Positions 1 to 5,097 are shown, counted from the stretch's first letter. The stretch: 6,194 nucleotides of DNA from Candidatus Moraniibacteriota bacterium (GCA_029938745.1 JAOZUJ010000057.1:1-6194), one strand, 5' to 3'. Numbers and translations: made by a program. The notes: generated by a model from the letters alone, not told the origin.

Positions 1-1
1 A

Positions 2-286
2 CAATTACGTATCATCAAAGAATTTCGTGAAAGCATGCGATTTTCATATAAGGCATCTGGGCAAGAGCGTATTGATCGCACAAAGGATAAAAATTGCATA
101 TATATTCACAAAAAAGCCGTTTTTTATCTCGCAGAGGCGATGGATGAAGACGTCACGATCTCACATGAACATCAAGAGTTTCAATGGCTTACGTTTGATG
201 AGGGATATAAAAGGCTAACATTTGAAAACGCAAAATCTATATTAACACAAGCAAATAATCAATTAAAAAAAATAAATAATTTATAA
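2..286 (+). CDS. NUDIX hydrolase, Ap4A-hydrolase type, C-terminal part (5' end outside window)
   Basis: The reading frame is open from base 2, so this is the last 94 residues of a gene that begins before the window. An internal ATG at 35 exists, but the residues before it (LRIIKEFRES) read as conserved protein, so it is unlikely to be the start. The segment VFYLAEA, then SHEHQEFQWLTFDEG, then LTFENAKSIL matches the C-terminal half of bis(5'-nucleosyl)-tetraphosphatases, where an acidic loop precedes SxEHxEfxWl and the closing helix. These enzymes hydrolyse Ap4A-like dinucleotides in the cytosol. The catalytic NUDIX box (GX5EX7REUXEEXGU) would lie upstream and cannot be checked, so the substrate is inferred from the C-terminal pattern only. 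A lipoprotein gene follows after 29 bases in the same orientation and may be co-transcribed. Confidence 0.72.
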   Translation, partial: QLRIIKEFRESMRFSYKASGQERIDRTKDKNCIYIHKKAVFYLAEAMDEDVTISHEHQEFQWLTFDEGYKRLTFENAKSILTQANNQLKKINNL

Positions 287-315
287 TAACCATGTCGTTG
301 CTCTAAAAAGGGGTT

Positions 316-897
316 ATGACAGGCAAAAAAAATATGAAAAAAATTAAGAAAAGTCTCATACAAAAAAAGACGATACAGAGCATAATTATGAGTATATGCA
401 CCATTATGATCATAAGCGGACTGAGTGGATGCACGGGTAATAAGGATACTGGTGATGATGTTGCTACAGATGAAAAGAAAAATGGCACGTCAATTTATCT
501 CGTGGCAATGGATGGCACGTCATTGGGTGATTCACTTGATGCACCAACAATTGGGTGTAGTGATAAACTTGTCGCAGTACAAATAGATCAAAAATTATCA
601 CCACAGGAAGCCCTGGAAGAATTGTTTGCTTATGAAAAATATAATGAAGATGAAGGACTTTACAATGTTTTTGGTTTATCTGATAATTTAAAAGTTGAAA
701 AAATGGTAATAGCAAATGATTTTGCAATCGTGACATTATCTAAAGATCTTATTATTGGTGGAATGTGTGATGAGCCACGTGTACATGCTCAAATTACCCA
801 GACACTTACGCAATTTGATGACATTGATGGTGTGGATGTATTTGTAGGTGATGAAAGTTTAGGTGAATATCTTTCTGAAAAGGGCAGTGATGAATAG
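316..897 (+). CDS. Lipoprotein with a GerMN-like domain
   Basis: The 193-residue protein has a lysine-rich N-terminus, a hydrophobic stretch at about 22-36 and a lipobox LSGC with Cys39 as the predicted lipidated residue, so it should be anchored on the outer face of the membrane. After an acidic linker (40-57), residues about 59-189 follow the GerMN pattern: SPQEALEELF, then a v.k...i.ndfAiVtLSkdL strand region, then HAQITQTLTQFDDIDGVDVFVGDES. GerMN domains occur in the germination protein GerM and in many lipoproteins of non-spore-formers, and their molecular role is poorly known. Cys81 and Cys151 could form a disulfide. Start choice is uncertain: GGGG at 310-313 is only two bases from ATG 316, and ATG 334 (MKKIKK...) gives an equally good signal peptide. 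The gene lies between the NUDIX gene and secDF. Confidence 0.75.
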   Translation: MTGKKNMKKIKKSLIQKKTIQSIIMSICTIMIISGLSGCTGNKDTGDDVATDEKKNGTSIYLVAMDGTSLGDSLDAPTIGCSDKLVAVQIDQKLSPQEALEELFAYEKYNEDEGLYNVFGLSDNLKVEKMVIANDFAIVTLSKDLIIGGMCDEPRVHAQITQTLTQFDDIDGVDVFVGDESLGEYLSEKGSDE

Positions 898-934
898 TGT
901 ATAAATGTTGTTTATCGGTTTAGGTTTTGTATAT

Positions 935-963
935 TTGCATTTTATGTGTACTGGTAGTACAAT
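935..963 (+). promoter_or_regulatory. Candidate sigma70-type promoter of secDF
   Basis: A TTGCAT box (935-940; only its TTG matches the TTGACA consensus) and a TACAAT box (958-963, one mismatch to TATAAT) are separated by exactly 17 bases. Transcription would start near 970, about 30 bases before the secD ATG. A short inverted repeat, TGTACT-GGT-AGTACA at 947-961, overlaps the spacer and the -10 box and could be an operator or chance. A second, weaker pair (TTGTTT 908-913, TATATT 930-935, spacer 16) lies just upstream. The call rests on box matches only. Confidence 0.45.
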
Positions 964-999
964 GTCTTAGTAATCCCAGTAGCGGTTATTTTTTTATAT

Positions 1000-2694
1000 A
1001 TGTACAAGAAGAATAGGAGAAAATTTATGTATGTTGTGGTGTTCACGCTGATTGTAGCGATGATCTCTTTGCCACTCATTCAATTTTTACCAGAAAGTGT
1101 GCAGTCACGCGTGAGTCAGATCGGTATTAATCTTGGATTGGATTTGCAGGGTGGTTTGCATTTGGAGTATAAACTCGATCTATCAAAAGTTCCTGATGAT
1201 CAACAAGAAGAAGCAAAAGACGCAGCACAAGCTGCTGCAGAAAGAAAAGTGAATGCATATGGTGTGGGTGAGCCAGTTGTGTGGTTGGCAGAGCGTGGTG
1301 GTGATACATTTATGACTGTGGAAATACCTGGAGTGGATAATCCAGAAGATGTAAAAAATGTTGTACAAAAGGCACCATTTTTGAATTTTCGTGTTGAAAA
1401 AACAGAAGAAGAAATGAAAACAGAGAAAGAAGAGTTGCAAGCGCAACTTGCAGAAATGATAGCACCAATGGATGAAAAAGCGCATGAAGAGGCAGTTGGC
1501 GTGCTGGAACGAGCAAAAAATGGTGATGACTTTGGAGAGCTTGCAAAAGAATTTAGTAAGGATGGAAGTGCTGAAAGCGGGGGTGAACTAGGATTTGCAA
1601 AAAAAGGTGCATATGTTACAGAGTTTGAAGAAGCATTATTTTCAGAAGATCTAAATGATGGAGATGTGTATCCAGAATTAGTAGAAACGGAATTTGGTTG
1701 GCATGTCATCAAAAAGAATGAATCACAGGGTGAAGGTGAAGACACAGAAATAAAGGCACAACATATTTTATTTGCAAAAATGAATATACCAGTTGAACCG
1801 TATAGAGCGACAGAATTAACTGGTGAATTTTTGGATAGAGCTGATGCAACATTTAGTAATAATTCTGGTGGCATATCAGAACCACAAGTGAATTTACAAT
1901 TTAATAAAGAGGGTGCAAAAATGTTTGCTGAGATTACAAAAAATAATCTTGGTAAAACAGTTGCAATTTATGTTGACGATGAAGTTGTCAGTGCTCCAAC
2001 TGTACAGGCAGAAATTGTAGATGGTAGTGCTGTTATTTCTGGTAGTTTTGAAATTGAAGAAGCAAAAGAATTGGCACGACGATTAAATGAGGGTGCGCTA
2101 CCTGTGCCATTTGAGCTTGTCTCGCAACAAAATGTTGAAGCGACGCTTGGAGCTGAGGCGCTCAACAAGAGCATGAAGGCTGGCGCAGTTGGATTGTTAC
2201 TTGTAATGATCTATATGATTGCGTATTATCGATTCTTTGGTCTGATTGCAGCAATATCACTTGGTATTTATTCTGCAACAATTATTTCAATTTTCAAACT
2301 TTCTAGTGTTACGCCAATGTCAATTACATTGACACTTGCTGGTATTGCAGGACTTGTTCTTTCAATTGGTATGGCAGTGGATGCAAATGTTTTGATCTTT
2401 GAACGTATTCGTGAAGAATTGCGCGCAGGAAAGAATTTAAAACGTGCAATTGATGAGGGCTTTCGTCGTGCATGGCCATCAATTCGTGATGGTAACCTTT
2501 CGACAATTATTACATCGGTGATTCTTATGTCAATGGGTACAGGATTTGTAAAGGGCTTTGCGCTTATTCTCATTATTGGTGTGCTCGTTTCAATGTTTAC
2601 AGCAATTGTGATCGTAAAAATTATTATGAAGTTCACATCTGGAGAATGGTTGGAAAAAAGGCCATGGTTAATTATGTCTAGTAAAAAAGATTAG
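1000..2694 (+). CDS. secD: Protein translocase subunit SecD with inserted parvulin-type prolyl isomerase domain
   Basis: SecD works with SecF at the SecYEG channel, using the proton motive force to pull exported proteins across the membrane. The 564 residues read in order: cytoplasmic lysine/arginine-rich start; first membrane segment about 10-29; the SecD signature LGLDLQGGLHL (45-55); the P1 domain including ERKVNAYGVGEP (81-91) and VEIPGVDNPEDVKNVVQKAPFLNFRVE (in two parts, 107-133); an inserted parvulin region (about 133-268); the rest of P1 (TELTGEFLDRA, VAIYVDDEVVSAP, ISGSFEIEEAKELARRL); and five C-terminal membrane segments from about 391 to 545. The motif GMAVDANVLIFERIREEL holds Asp461, the expected proton-relay aspartate. 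Without the insert the length would be typical of short bacterial SecD. There are no cysteines. Start: ATG 1000 gives positive charges before the first membrane segment but has no Shine-Dalgarno, while ATG 1027 has a good one. Confidence 0.95.
   Translation: MYKKNRRKFMYVVVFTLIVAMISLPLIQFLPESVQSRVSQIGINLGLDLQGGLHLEYKLDLSKVPDDQQEEAKDAAQAAAERKVNAYGVGEPVVWLAERGGDTFMTVEIPGVDNPEDVKNVVQKAPFLNFRVEKTEEEMKTEKEELQAQLAEMIAPMDEKAHEEAVGVLERAKNGDDFGELAKEFSKDGSAESGGELGFAKKGAYVTEFEEALFSEDLNDGDVYPELVETEFGWHVIKKNESQGEGEDTEIKAQHILFAKMNIPVEPYRATELTGEFLDRADATFSNNSGGISEPQVNLQFNKEGAKMFAEITKNNLGKTVAIYVDDEVVSAPTVQAEIVDGSAVISGSFEIEEAKELARRLNEGALPVPFELVSQQNVEATLGAEALNKSMKAGAVGLLLVMIYMIAYYRFFGLIAAISLGIYSATIISIFKLSSVTPMSITLTLAGIAGLVLSIGMAVDANVLIFERIREELRAGKNLKRAIDEGFRRAWPSIRDGNLSTIITSVILMSMGTGFVKGFALILIIGVLVSMFTAIVIVKIIMKFTSGEWLEKRPWLIMSSKKD
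1015..1019 (+). promoter_or_regulatory. Strong Shine-Dalgarno inside the secD 5' end
   Basis: AGGAG lies seven bases before an in-frame ATG at 1027 (codon 10 of the longer reading). No comparable site precedes ATG 1000. It may mark the true start, giving a protein that begins MYVVVFTLIV without its basic leader. Alternatively it may be a by-product of consecutive Arg codons AGG-AGA in the positively charged N-terminus. The longer start agrees better with the positive-inside rule. Confidence 0.4.
1396..1803 (+). other. Domain inside secD: parvulin (PpiC/rotamase) insertion, apparently permuted
   Basis: This covers residues about 133-268 of SecD. It starts with a charged, probably helical stretch (KTEEEMKTEKEELQAQLAEM). 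The parvulin core follows at about 158-240: DDFGELAKEFSKD, then GGELGFAKKGAYVTEFEEAL, then VETEFGWHVIKK. Aligned by eye to Pin1, the active-site positions are present: Asp188 at Cys113 (Asp is common in bacterial parvulins), Leu197 at Leu122, Phe209 at Phe134, Thr230 at Thr152 and His235 at His157. The partner of Pin1 His59, normally in an N-terminal xxHILV strand, is found after the core as IKAQHILF (251-258, His255), following a linker rich in Gly and Glu. The domain should sit outside the cytoplasmic membrane within the P1 head of SecD. Confidence 0.85.
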
Positions 2695-2697
2695 CTT

Positions 2698-3615
2698 ATG
2701 TTACAAATAATTCAAAAAAGAAAATATACGTATATTGTATCTGCTGTTTTGGTTGGATTGAGCGTATTTGCGATTGCGATGTGGGGATTGAAGCCCGGTA
2801 TTGATTTTGTTGGTGGAACGTTGATGGAATTTCGTATCAGTGACGATAAAGAAGTCACATATGATGCGCTGTGTGAAAAGATCGAAGGCGGTTGTGATGA
2901 TAGCTTTACAGTGTCAAAGAGTACTGGTGAACACGGCAAAAGTGTAATTATCCGTTATAAAAATTCAGATGAAGTATTTAATCAAAAAGTTATTGGAGTA
3001 GTAACTGAATTAGATGAGAATGCAGTGCAACTCAAAGCTGATTTTATCGGCTCAACAGTGTCCAAACAGCTCAAAAGTAATGCTATAAAAGCAACGATCT
3101 TTGCAATTATCGCAATGCTCCTTTACATTGCATGGGCATTTCGTAAGGTGTCAGTGCCTGTATCGTCATGGTATTACGGTATTGGTGCAGTAGTAGCTCT
3201 TTCACATGATGTTATCATTACACTTGGTATTTTTGCAGTACTTGGACGATTTTTTGGCATAGAAGTTGGTGTGCCGTTTGTTGCAGCTCTTTTGACGATT
3301 TTGGGTTATAGCGTTAATGACACAATTGTTGTTTATGATCGTGTTCGTGAAAATGTTCTCAAGACAAGGTCTATTGCTGATTTTGAAGGATTGGTGAATA
3401 AGTCGCTCAATGAGTCTGTAGCACGTTCGATCAATACTTCATTTACAGTCATGTTAGTATTGGTACCAATTATTCTTTTCGGTGGTGACACTCTCTTTAA
3501 TTTTTCTTTGGCACTGCTCATTGGTGTGCTCATTGGTACATATTCATCAATGTTTATAGCAACAGCTTTGATAGTGTCAACGTATGATGTACAAAAAAAG
3601 GCACAAAAAAAATAA
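2698..3615 (+). CDS. secF: Protein translocase subunit SecF
   Basis: SecF is the partner of SecD in proton-driven protein export at SecYEG. The 305 residues show the family layout: basic start; first membrane segment about 12-30; the GLKPGIDFVGGTLMEF signature (30-45); a small extracytoplasmic domain ending in ADFIGSTVSKQLKSNAI; and five further membrane segments from about 131 to 296. ILGYSVNDTIVVYDRVREN (201-219) is the hallmark SecF motif and contains Asp208, and VARSINTSFT contains Arg243; by family comparison these are the likely proton-path residues. Length is usual for bacterial SecF. Its only two cysteines, Cys59 and Cys66, are both in the extracytoplasmic loop and could pair. The ATG is three bases after the secD stop with no clear Shine-Dalgarno, which points to translational coupling to secD. 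Confidence 0.96.
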   Translation: MLQIIQKRKYTYIVSAVLVGLSVFAIAMWGLKPGIDFVGGTLMEFRISDDKEVTYDALCEKIEGGCDDSFTVSKSTGEHGKSVIIRYKNSDEVFNQKVIGVVTELDENAVQLKADFIGSTVSKQLKSNAIKATIFAIIAMLLYIAWAFRKVSVPVSSWYYGIGAVVALSHDVIITLGIFAVLGRFFGIEVGVPFVAALLTILGYSVNDTIVVYDRVRENVLKTRSIADFEGLVNKSLNESVARSINTSFTVMLVLVPIILFGGDTLFNFSLALLIGVLIGTYSSMFIATALIVSTYDVQKKAQKK

Positions 3616-3618
3616 GTA

Positions 3619-3674
3619 TGTTATTCCCACTTGCCCAGTACCGTACGGTAATTGGGCGCAGACGGGAATCCAGA
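3619..3674 (+). repeat. Intergenic palindromic repeat, ATTCCC...GGGAAT type, with a nested stem
   Basis: Outer arms ATTCCC (3623-3628) and GGGAAT (3664-3669) enclose a second pair, GCCCA (3633-3637) and TGGGC (3653-3657). These enclose a perfect 12-base palindrome, TACCGTACGGTA (3639-3650). The flank GGGAATCCAGA on the right resembles the ends of the widespread ATTCCC-N-GGGAAT small repeats, for example neisserial dRS3, in which the arms are normally about eight bases apart; here they are 35 apart. It follows the secF stop by seven bases. As RNA it would fold into a long interrupted hairpin, which could protect the secDF transcript end or weakly terminate it, although no T-run follows. Only one copy is in the window. 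Confidence 0.65.
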
Positions 3675-3714
3675 CGATAATATAAATCATCTTAAAATTA
3701 TAAAATAGAGATAT

Positions 3715-4086
3715 ATGGGAATTACAGACATGTTCAAAAAAAAGAAAGATAAAGATATTGATCCAGCAGAGGCAAAGAAACAAGCAGAAGAAATGATGGG
3801 TGGTCAAATGCCTGAAATTACTGATGAAATGATCGATCAAATGCTTGCAGGCGATATGCCAGGTATGCCAAAATTGGGCATGATGCAAAAAATGTCTTTG
3901 AAGGGTCTCAAAAAAATGTCACCAGAAAAAAGACAAGAAGTATTTGCACAAGCGTTTGCAAAGCAAGGTGGCGGTGACCCAGAAAGCAAGGAAGAGATGG
4001 CAAAACAAATAGAAGAAATGCGCGAAGCAGGACAACTAAATTCAAAACAATATAAGATTGCAAAAAAACGGTTGGGAATAAAATAA
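3715..4086 (+). CDS. Methionine-rich protein with SHOCT-like C-terminus
   Basis: This is a 123-residue hydrophilic protein with no signal peptide or membrane segment, so probably cytosolic. After a lysine-rich start (MFKKKKDKD) comes an acidic/alanine helix (17-28), then a methionine-dense middle (MMGGQM...MLAGDMPGMPKLGMMQKM, 27-60), a basic helix (KGLKKMSPEKRQEVFAQAF) and a glycine linker. Fifteen of 123 residues are Met. The end (about 92-121: SKEEMAKQIEEMREAGQLNS, then KQYKIAKKRLG) fits the SHOCT pattern, a short helical hairpin (L..L...G.lt..ey...K..LL) often found at protein C-termini and thought to mediate oligomerisation or binding. The overall function is unknown. The gene is downstream of secF across the palindromic repeat. 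ATG 3715 has only a weak AGAG upstream; ATG 3730 is an alternative start. Confidence 0.7.
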   Translation: MGITDMFKKKKDKDIDPAEAKKQAEEMMGGQMPEITDEMIDQMLAGDMPGMPKLGMMQKMSLKGLKKMSPEKRQEVFAQAFAKQGGGDPESKEEMAKQIEEMREAGQLNSKQYKIAKKRLGIK

Positions 4087-4185
4087 CATCTCGCATAATA
4101 TATGAATTGGTAATATTATCAACACAAGACTTCGCATAAAAATCAGTTAGGGAAATTTTTTTTAAATCTTTTAGTTACAATCAAT

Positions 4186-4491
4186 ATGGGCATAATCATT
4201 TTTATAGTAATCCTGGCTGCCCTCTATTACTATTTTGTAATAGTCAGAAATGGAAATTTATCATTTTGGAAAAAGGCTTCAAAAGAACCTGATTTTGTCT
4301 ATGAGCAATTATTGCAAGGTGATGCATGGATAATTGCTGATGAGGAAACTGAAATAGATAAAGAAAAATATGATGGTCCATTTCTTTTGTATGTACCAAG
4401 TATGGGTGGAACAGTAAAGTTTTATGGAGAGGTCGGTAAATACGAGGACAGCCAAAAACAGATTGAGCAAGAATTAACCAAAAAAATTTAA
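4186..4491 (+). CDS. Small membrane-anchored protein of unknown function
   Basis: The 101-residue protein has one N-terminal membrane segment (about 2-20, MGIIIFIVILAALYYYFVIV) followed by RNG, then a soluble domain of about 80 residues. Which side the domain faces is not certain: the arginine after the segment suggests a cytoplasmic C-terminus. Recognisable blocks are NLSFWKKASKEPDFVYEQLL (24-43), a Trp-containing strand DAWIIADE (46-53) and YDGPFLLYVPSMGGTVKFYG (62-81), ending in a charged helix. The pattern is reminiscent of small orphan membrane proteins often found in accessory DNA, but I do not recognise a named family and assign no function. There is no Shine-Dalgarno upstream. A TACAAT at 4176-4181 could be a -10 box giving a nearly leaderless mRNA, but it lacks a matching -35. 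Confidence 0.7.
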   Translation: MGIIIFIVILAALYYYFVIVRNGNLSFWKKASKEPDFVYEQLLQGDAWIIADEETEIDKEKYDGPFLLYVPSMGGTVKFYGEVGKYEDSQKQIEQELTKKI

Positions 4492-4518
4492 AAATTACAT
4501 CGCCTAACAGCGTATATC

Positions 4519-4532
4519 TAGCTCACGAGCTA
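4519..4532. repeat. Short inverted repeat TAGCTC-AC-GAGCTA
   Basis: A 14-base sequence, symmetric except for its two central bases, lies in the 64-base gap before the small cysteine-containing protein gene. As RNA it gives only a five-base-pair stem with a CACG loop. It is followed by AT-rich sequence and not a clean T-run, so a terminator role is doubtful. It starts 11 bases after a GCCTAAC motif at 4502-4508. Confidence 0.35.
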
Positions 4533-4555
4533 AATAAAATTATTTTGCTTTTACT

Positions 4556-4804
4556 ATGAAAAAATTAAAAAGCATTTTCGGAATATTGGTAGGACTCTTT
4601 GTCGTCTACTTGATAACCTCATTTATTTGGAGTGTTCTTAATATACAAACATGCTCTTACGATTTACCAAAAAATCCTACATGTGAACAAATGGCCGAGA
4701 ATAATGCCAAAAATTGTAAATATGTAATTTTTCGTTGGAAAGAGGTTGATTACGACAAAGAGCTAAAAGAGTGTAAAGAGTGGGAGCAAAGACAAGAAAA
4801 ATAA
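4556..4804 (+). CDS. Small single-pass membrane protein with a four-cysteine exposed domain
   Basis: The 82-residue protein begins MKKLK, has one hydrophobic segment at about 6-28 (IFGILVGLFVVYLITSFIWSVL), and a polar C-terminal part of about 50 residues. That part contains four cysteines (33, 43, 54, 73) and many charged residues (CEQMAENNAKNC, then FRWKEVDYDKELKEC). Basic residues before the hydrophobic segment predict that the tail is outside the cytoplasm, where the even number of cysteines could form two disulfides. It could also be a secreted protein, but no convincing signal-peptidase site is seen. No family is recognised and no function is proposed. There is no clear Shine-Dalgarno. 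A structured non-coding region follows. Confidence 0.62.
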   Translation: MKKLKSIFGILVGLFVVYLITSFIWSVLNIQTCSYDLPKNPTCEQMAENNAKNCKYVIFRWKEVDYDKELKECKEWEQRQEK

Positions 4805-4810
4805 TTTTAT

Positions 4811-4899
4811 TCTTAACGTGCATTCGCCAAAATTTCGCAAAAACTATTAGATTTTAAAAGGAGCTTTTGCGAAACTTTAGATATACGCAAACGTTATAC
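4811..4899 (+). repeat. Imperfect palindrome with integron attC-like layout
   Basis: The left end is TCTTAAC (4811-4817; six of seven positions of RYYYAAC) and the right end is GTTATAC (4893-4899; six of seven of GTTRRRY). TAACGT (4814-4819) pairs perfectly with ACGTTA (4891-4896), and GC (4820-4821) with GC (4887-4888) if AA is extrahelical. An inner ten-base perfect stem, TTTCGCAAAA (4833-4842) with TTTTGCGAAA (4865-4874), extends by AAA/TTT past a single bulged C at 4875. The loop is 22 bases. Two stems separated by a spacer, an extrahelical base and an 89-base length are attC features. No integrase gene is in the window, so the identity is tentative. Confidence 0.4.
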
Positions 4900-4928
4900 A
4901 AAATTTCACTTCGCTCCATTTTGTATAA
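4894..4928 (+). repeat. Perfect 11-bp stem-loop
   Basis: TTATACAAAAT (4894-4904) and ATTTTGTATAA (4918-4928) form a perfect 11-base-pair stem around a 13-base loop (TTCACTTCGCTCC). The left arm overlaps the right end of the preceding attC-like palindrome. TTATACAA recurs at 5040-5047, so this octamer appears twice directly and once inverted within 155 bases. Two smaller hairpins follow: ATGCT-TTC-AGCAT (4934-4946) and GCTC-CGCA-GAGC (4953-4964). Confidence 0.6.
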
Positions 4929-4967
4929 TACTCATGCTTTCAGCATTGCTACGCTCCGCAGAGCTTT

Positions 4968-5045
4968 ATATAACAATGTTTATCTGAAACTTTTTCCAAA
5001 AAACAAAGTTTTGTGATAAACTTCAGACAAGTATGGGCATTATAC
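4968..5045 (+). repeat. Second long imperfect palindrome
   Basis: The ends TATAA (4969-4973) and TTATA (5040-5044) can pair, as can TG (4977-4978) with CA (5038-5039) past a bulge. An inner stem joins GTTTATC (4978-4984) to GATAAAC (5015-5021), followed by AAACTTT (4987-4993) with AAAGTTT (5005-5011) around an 11-base loop. The layout resembles the first palindrome, but the ends fit attC core sites less well (ATTATAC at 5039-5045 lacks the G of GTTRRRY). With the first palindrome and the hairpins between them, it fills most of the 293-base gap 4805-5097, in which I see no open reading frame. Confidence 0.42.
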
Positions 5046-5055
5046 AAGATTAATT

Positions 5056-5083
5056 TTGTCAAATTTTTTTATACACCTATATT
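5056..5083 (+). promoter_or_regulatory. Candidate promoter of the VOC-family gene
   Basis: TTGTCA (5056-5061) and TATATT (5078-5083) each differ from consensus at one position and are 16 bases apart. Transcription would begin near 5090, leaving less than ten bases before the ATG at 5098. This fits the absence of a Shine-Dalgarno and suggests a nearly leaderless mRNA. It is one of the best box matches in the window and indicates that this gene is transcribed on its own. Confidence 0.55.
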
Positions 5084-5097
5084 AATTTAATAAATAT

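Noticed and set aside
27..218. A 63-codon + strand frame overlapping the NUDIX end
   Set aside because: The frame from base 2 to 286 encodes clear NUDIX C-terminal sequence. This overlapping frame gives no recognisable protein.
1200..1874. Long minus-strand open frame (224 codons) opposite secD
   Set aside because: It is serine- and alanine-rich low-complexity sequence that mirrors the codon use of secD on the other strand, and it has no recognisable domain. The same holds for the other minus-strand frames opposite secD, secF and the VOC gene.
3623..3680. Rho-independent terminator after secF
   Set aside because: The hairpin is strong, but the following bases (CCAGACGATAATATA) contain no T-run, so it is described as a repeat instead. 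No convincing intrinsic terminator was found anywhere in the window.
4081..4152. Possible attC-like site between the SHOCT-like gene and the next small gene (AAATAAC...GTTAGGG)
   Set aside because: Only four end bases pair and there is no inner stem. The repeated CGCATAA at 4092-4098 and 4133-4139 is direct, not inverted.
4146..4175. T-rich run TTTTTTTT at 4156-4163 as a terminator tail
   Set aside because: No GC-rich stem precedes it; the upstream sequence gives only weak AT pairings.
4502..4508. GCCTAAC, a perfect match to the attC inverse core RYYYAAC
   Set aside because: No GTTRRRY partner or stem is found within a plausible distance downstream, and a seven-base degenerate motif is expected by chance.
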